A DNA stretch of 7,007 nt from Candidatus Brockarchaeota archaeon (GTDB lineage: Archaea > Thermoproteota > EX4484-205 > DTQO01), in NCBI GenBank assembly GCA_017601265.1, contig JAFNJA010000066.1, forward strand, positions 3,682-10,688, given 5' to 3'. The notes below the pieces were generated by a model. That model was given only the letters and a program-made list of their open reading frames with translations. It made no database searches and was not told where the DNA came from. This document shows positions 4,631 to 7,007 of the stretch, one piece after another. Positions within the stretch are counted from its first letter, which is position 1; every line of letters starts with the position of its first letter. The position numbers and the translations under genes are program-made.

Positions 4631-6631
4631 CTAGAACGGGAAGAAGAACCTCAGCACGAGCACCGATCCGCCGATTATCGAGACCAGCACTATCCCGATG
4701 ATGAATCCCATGGCGACAGGTATGCCGGTCCTCTCGTAGAGCTTGCTTCCGCCGACCCTGAGGGTTATCGTCTTCAGTATCCACGCTGCCAAAGTCATCG
4801 TCCATATCCCCTCTATGAGCGCGTGCCCGTCCGTGGCGAGGAGGAAGCCGATCGGCTCCAAGGGAAACCAGGTGAACCTGGAGTGCATGAAGCTCAGTAT
4901 GCCGGCGAAGACTATGCCCGCGAGCATGTTCGGCCACCACGGCTCGTAGGTGGGCCTGTTTGCCACGGCGTCCGGAGTGTAGCCGTTGTACCAGGAGTAG
5001 AAAGCTTGAGACCCGTAAGCGGTCCTCTGGATCCCGAACGTGTAGAAGCCCCACACCGTTCCAGCGATCGCTACGAAAGGAGCCAGCACGCACACGAAAA
5101 GTTGGATCTTGAAGACGTCCTTGTTCGAAACGTTGTTGACGCTTGCCATTTGGAAGGAGGCGAGCGAAGACACGAACGGGACGCTCGTTCCCCCTCCCGT
5201 TATAGGCTCGCATGCCAAGCTGTACGTCATGCCCATGGCGACGAACCACTCCCTGTTCGGATTGGCTCCCGCGTTCAGCAGCAACTTCATCGGTCCCTCG
5301 TAAAAGTTCGATCCGGCAGGCACCACGAATCCGACCATGGAGGAAGCCCGGGTCGCGACGAACGTTACGACCACGTTAGTTATGACCAGCAAGAGGGAAG
5401 CCGGGAAGCCCACGTCGGCAGCCATGAACATGGCTATTATCAGGACGGCTCCAACAGCGAGCATGAGGTAGGCGTTCCTGTACGACGTCGGCTCGTCCTT
5501 TTCAAACTCGCCAACCTTCTCCTTTCCAAGTTTGCCTGCCGCGGCATTGATCGTTTCCAGCAAGTACCTCCAGTTCAAGGCGATGTACGCGATGAAGATG
5601 CCGGTGCTCACGCCAGCGCTCGAGAAGGCGTTCCACTTGTAAGGATCGCCCACCCTGTAGCTGACGCTGCCGCACCATACCCTGCCGCAGCCCGAAAGGT
5701 CGGTTATGCCCGTGTAGTAGCCCATCATGAACGCCACCTGCATCAGTATGGCGAACACGAGGTACCAGAACCAAGCGCCGAAGAGGACGTTCAGGGGGGC
5801 CATGTAGAAGATCGCCCCGAAGGCTGGATTCTTGTTGAACTGGGCCAAACCTACGATTCCAGCTAGGGGAGAGTCCGGCGTTATCCACTGCGCGCCCATC
5901 GTGCATGTGTTGGTCCTCCAGCCGTAAACGTCCGGGAACCAGGGGAACATGTACGCGAGCAGGAGCGGAAGCTGGTACACCACCCCGAGCAGCATCCCCA
6001 CGACCGTCGGCACGCCGAATCTCGCCTTGAACGACTTTTCAGAACTGGTCAACTTGTTAACCAACTCTACAGCGACCCTCGTGTGCGGAAACGGGACCTT
6101 TTCCACGTCTATCCAGCGCTTTCTCCAGATGACTCCTTGCGCGAGTGCGAAGACGGCCAAGCCGGCGTAAAGTAAGGACCACCACATGAACGTGGGTATC
6201 CAAGCCCCCCAAGGAACCGGGGCGCCACCAGAGATCATCGGCGCGACGATTTCGGCAGAAGGAGCCATGAAGGGAGCCCAAGGATATACTTCAGGCGCGA
6301 GGTAGGTCCTGTCGTACAGGATGTTAATGAAGTTTCCAAGCGGATGCGAGTCTGTAGAAGTCACCGCGACGAGCCCGGTTCCGGCGGCGTAGAGGTAAGT
6401 GTAGTTGGCCAAGCCGATCGGCTTCCCGACGAGCTTGCCGACTACGGCCGCTCCCGTTATGAAGAGTATCGGCATTATCATCAGGAGGAGCTTGCAACCC
6501 ACCCTTCCGAGCGCGTACCAAGACGCGTTGGGCGTCAACAAGGCGTACACGGGCCCGAAGAAGCCGAAGAAGAGCGTAAGGACAACGATCGGTATCCAGG
6601 GTATTCTTTCAGCTCTGGCTTCAGATTCCAA
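4631..6631 (-). CDS. Polytopic membrane protein, DUF6785/DUF6784 type (OPT-like putative transporter)
   Basis: From the TTG at 6631 this is a 666-residue integral membrane protein. Hydrophobic segments lie roughly at residues 13-33, 47-67, 144-168, 206-229, 272-305, 337-354, 386-427, 508-532, 567-581, 605-625 and 637-663, about 11-13 helices. KVPFPHTRVAVELVNKL (178-194) matches the FP-plus-helix motif shared with oligopeptide-transporter-like proteins. Near the end WFPLEPIGFLLA (588-599) and LRVGGSKLYERTG (624-636) match the DUF6784 C-terminal domain as I know it. No transport substrate is established for this family; peptide or glycan-derived substrates are guesses. The frame is open to an ATG at 6796, but that adds 55 hydrophilic residues and covers the TATA boxes. 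ATG at 6697 also lies upstream of both boxes. TTG 6631 puts the first helix 13 residues in and is about 30 bases from a TATA box. It may serve the same pathway as the sugar enzymes on the plus strand, but it is transcribed toward them. Confidence 0.85.
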   Translation of the reverse strand: MESEARAERIPWIPIVVLTLFFGFFGPVYALLTPNASWYALGRVGCKLLLMIMPILFITGAAVVGKLVGKPIGLANYTYLYAAGTGLVAVTSTDSHPLGNFINILYDRTYLAPEVYPWAPFMAPSAEIVAPMISGGAPVPWGAWIPTFMWWSLLYAGLAVFALAQGVIWRKRWIDVEKVPFPHTRVAVELVNKLTSSEKSFKARFGVPTVVGMLLGVVYQLPLLLAYMFPWFPDVYGWRTNTCTMGAQWITPDSPLAGIVGLAQFNKNPAFGAIFYMAPLNVLFGAWFWYLVFAILMQVAFMMGYYTGITDLSGCGRVWCGSVSYRVGDPYKWNAFSSAGVSTGIFIAYIALNWRYLLETINAAAGKLGKEKVGEFEKDEPTSYRNAYLMLAVGAVLIIAMFMAADVGFPASLLLVITNVVVTFVATRASSMVGFVVPAGSNFYEGPMKLLLNAGANPNREWFVAMGMTYSLACEPITGGGTSVPFVSSLASFQMASVNNVSNKDVFKIQLFVCVLAPFVAIAGTVWGFYTFGIQRTAYGSQAFYSWYNGYTPDAVANRPTYEPWWPNMLAGIVFAGILSFMHSRFTWFPLEPIGFLLATDGHALIEGIWTMTLAAWILKTITLRVGGSKLYERTGIPVAMGFIIGIVLVSIIGGSVLVLRFFFPF

Positions 6632-6657
6632 TCGATTTTCACCGCTTGGGAGGCGTG

Positions 6658-6677
6658 GTTTATAAGAAAGCTTATAA
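6658..6677 (-). promoter_or_regulatory. TATA boxes for the membrane protein gene
   Basis: The minus strand carries TTATAAAC at 6665-6658 and GTTATAAG at 6677-6670. From the nearer box an archaeal start site falls at about 6631-6638, at or just before TTG 6631. This favours a leaderless mRNA with a TTG start. The farther box would give a start near 6645-6650 and a short leader. Two boxes 12 bases apart may be alternatives. Confidence 0.6.
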
Positions 6678-6726
6678 CATTTATTGCCAGAAATCATTTT
6701 TTGTTCGAAACCGCCTTTGCGTCCGT

Positions 6727-6747
6727 GCTTTTTGGGATTGAAAAAGC
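6727..6747. repeat. 7-bp inverted repeat with seven-base loop
   Basis: GCTTTTT (6727-6733) and AAAAAGC (6741-6747) are perfect complements around GGGATTG. The element lies about 60 bases upstream of the TATA box of the membrane protein gene and about 200 bases after the stop of the preceding minus-strand gene. It could be a regulator-binding palindrome, or a late terminator: read on either strand, one arm ends in five T residues. Confidence 0.45.
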
Positions 6748-6940
6748 GTATCGCGCCGCGAGATTCATCGCAGCGGGGAGAATACGCACCACTCACTCTA
6801 GAATCTTTTACTGCCGGACGGTGGAAAGAGGCAATGAGGGAATCTTGGCGGTTGATTGCATGGGCAACCGGTCAAGCTGCTGAGGGGCCATCGCCTTTTC
6901 CCTCGGATCCCTGGAACCTTCTCTTCGTTTGTCGCTTGCG

Positions 6941-7007
6941 TCAAATCTTGGCAGCAAGGTACGCGCTCAGTGTCAGAAGGAGCGCGGTGACCACGAACGG
7001 GAGGGCG
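6941..7007 (-). CDS. C-terminal end of a membrane protein (partial, runs off the right edge)
   Basis: The minus strand is open from the window edge to TGA at 6941-6943 and encodes 21 residues, ALPFVVTALLLTLSAYLAAK plus a final Ile. This is a near-ideal transmembrane helix ending just before the C-terminus, with high GC at third codon positions as in the neighbouring genes. It suggests a polytopic membrane protein or one with a C-terminal anchor. The family cannot be named from this little sequence. It lies upstream of the DUF6785-type gene on the same strand, but 309 bases away, so a shared transcript is not implied. A plus-strand frame over the same bases is a weaker alternative. Confidence 0.5.
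   Translation of the reverse strand, partial: ALPFVVTALLLTLSAYLAAKI

Larger units (their letters stand above)
6632..6940. other. Intergenic region upstream of the membrane protein gene
   Basis: These 309 bases separate two minus-strand genes. The left part (6632-6760) is AT-rich for this window and holds the two TATA boxes and a 7-bp hairpin. The right part (6761-6940) holds no ORF I can support: a 27-codon minus-strand frame from ATG 6891 and a plus-strand frame from ATG 6835 that stays open to the window end are both possible by chance. I see no tRNA or other known RNA. Confidence 0.6.

Noticed and set aside
4607..5866. Plus-strand open frame of 419 codons opposite the membrane protein
   Set aside because: A shadow of the minus-strand gene: rich in Arg, His, Glu and Tyr, without domain signs, while the minus strand encodes an evident polytopic membrane protein.
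6695..6720. GGTTTCGAAC-like stretch on the minus strand resembling a tRNA T-loop
   Set aside because: No acceptor, D or anticodon stems can be drawn around it.
6834..6884. Possible C/D box RNA on the plus strand (AATGAGG and a later CTGA)
   Set aside because: The C box departs from RUGAUGA at two or more positions and I find no convincing internal D'/C' pair.
6808..6891. Minus-strand 27-residue ORF with a GAGG-like upstream site
   Set aside because: Very short, no recognisable pattern, and no conservation evidence available.
6833..7007. Plus-strand frame from ATG 6835, with AGAGG upstream and a TATA-like CTTTTA about 28 bases before, open to the window end
   Set aside because: Its product is not protein-like beyond the start, and the opposite strand encodes a clean membrane helix with a stop over the same bases. 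It stays possible but weaker.

Overview
The window reads as chromosomal DNA from an archaeon, most likely a thermophilic member of the Thermoproteota or a related lineage; no rRNA or other marker is present to fix the taxon. The reasons are: TATA-like boxes about 25-30 bases before several starts, weak or absent Shine-Dalgarno sites consistent with leaderless mRNAs, an oligo-T terminator, frequent AGG arginine codons, moderately high GC, and a methionine-synthase-like protein of the short archaeal 'core' type. I see no rRNA, tRNA, CRISPR array, transposase, phage gene or attachment site.

Layout. (1) 1-730, minus strand: the N-terminal 243 residues of an S9-family (acylaminoacyl/prolyl-oligopeptidase-like) peptidase that runs off the left edge. 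(2) 731-1204: a poorly resolved intergenic zone with a TATA-like core at 755-764, a possible 37-residue ORF on the minus strand, and what looks like a small broken gene on the plus strand (870-1155). (3) 1205-4524, plus strand: three genes in a row, namely a TIM-barrel sugar phosphate isomerase/epimerase, a MetE-core-like TIM-barrel protein with an altered metal site, and a PLP-dependent DegT/DnrJ/EryC1/StrS aminotransferase. Each seems to have its own promoter. (4) 4631-6631, minus strand and convergent with the previous gene: a large polytopic membrane protein of the DUF6785/DUF6784 (OPT-like) type. (5) 6632-6940: its promoter region, including a hairpin. (6) 6941-7007, minus strand: the last 21 residues of another gene, ending in a membrane helix.

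How the genes may work together is inference. An isomerase/epimerase, a sugar-type DegT aminotransferase and a DUF6785 membrane protein fit uptake and processing of an unusual sugar, amino sugar or polyol. The MetE-like protein is the odd member: it keeps the fold and two of the four usual zinc ligands, so its chemistry is unclear. The peptidase has no obvious link to the others. I found no defence system or other large new machine. The most notable points are the MetE-like metal site, the broken small gene, a probable leaderless TTG start for the transporter, and paired hairpins between the isomerase and the MetE-like gene.
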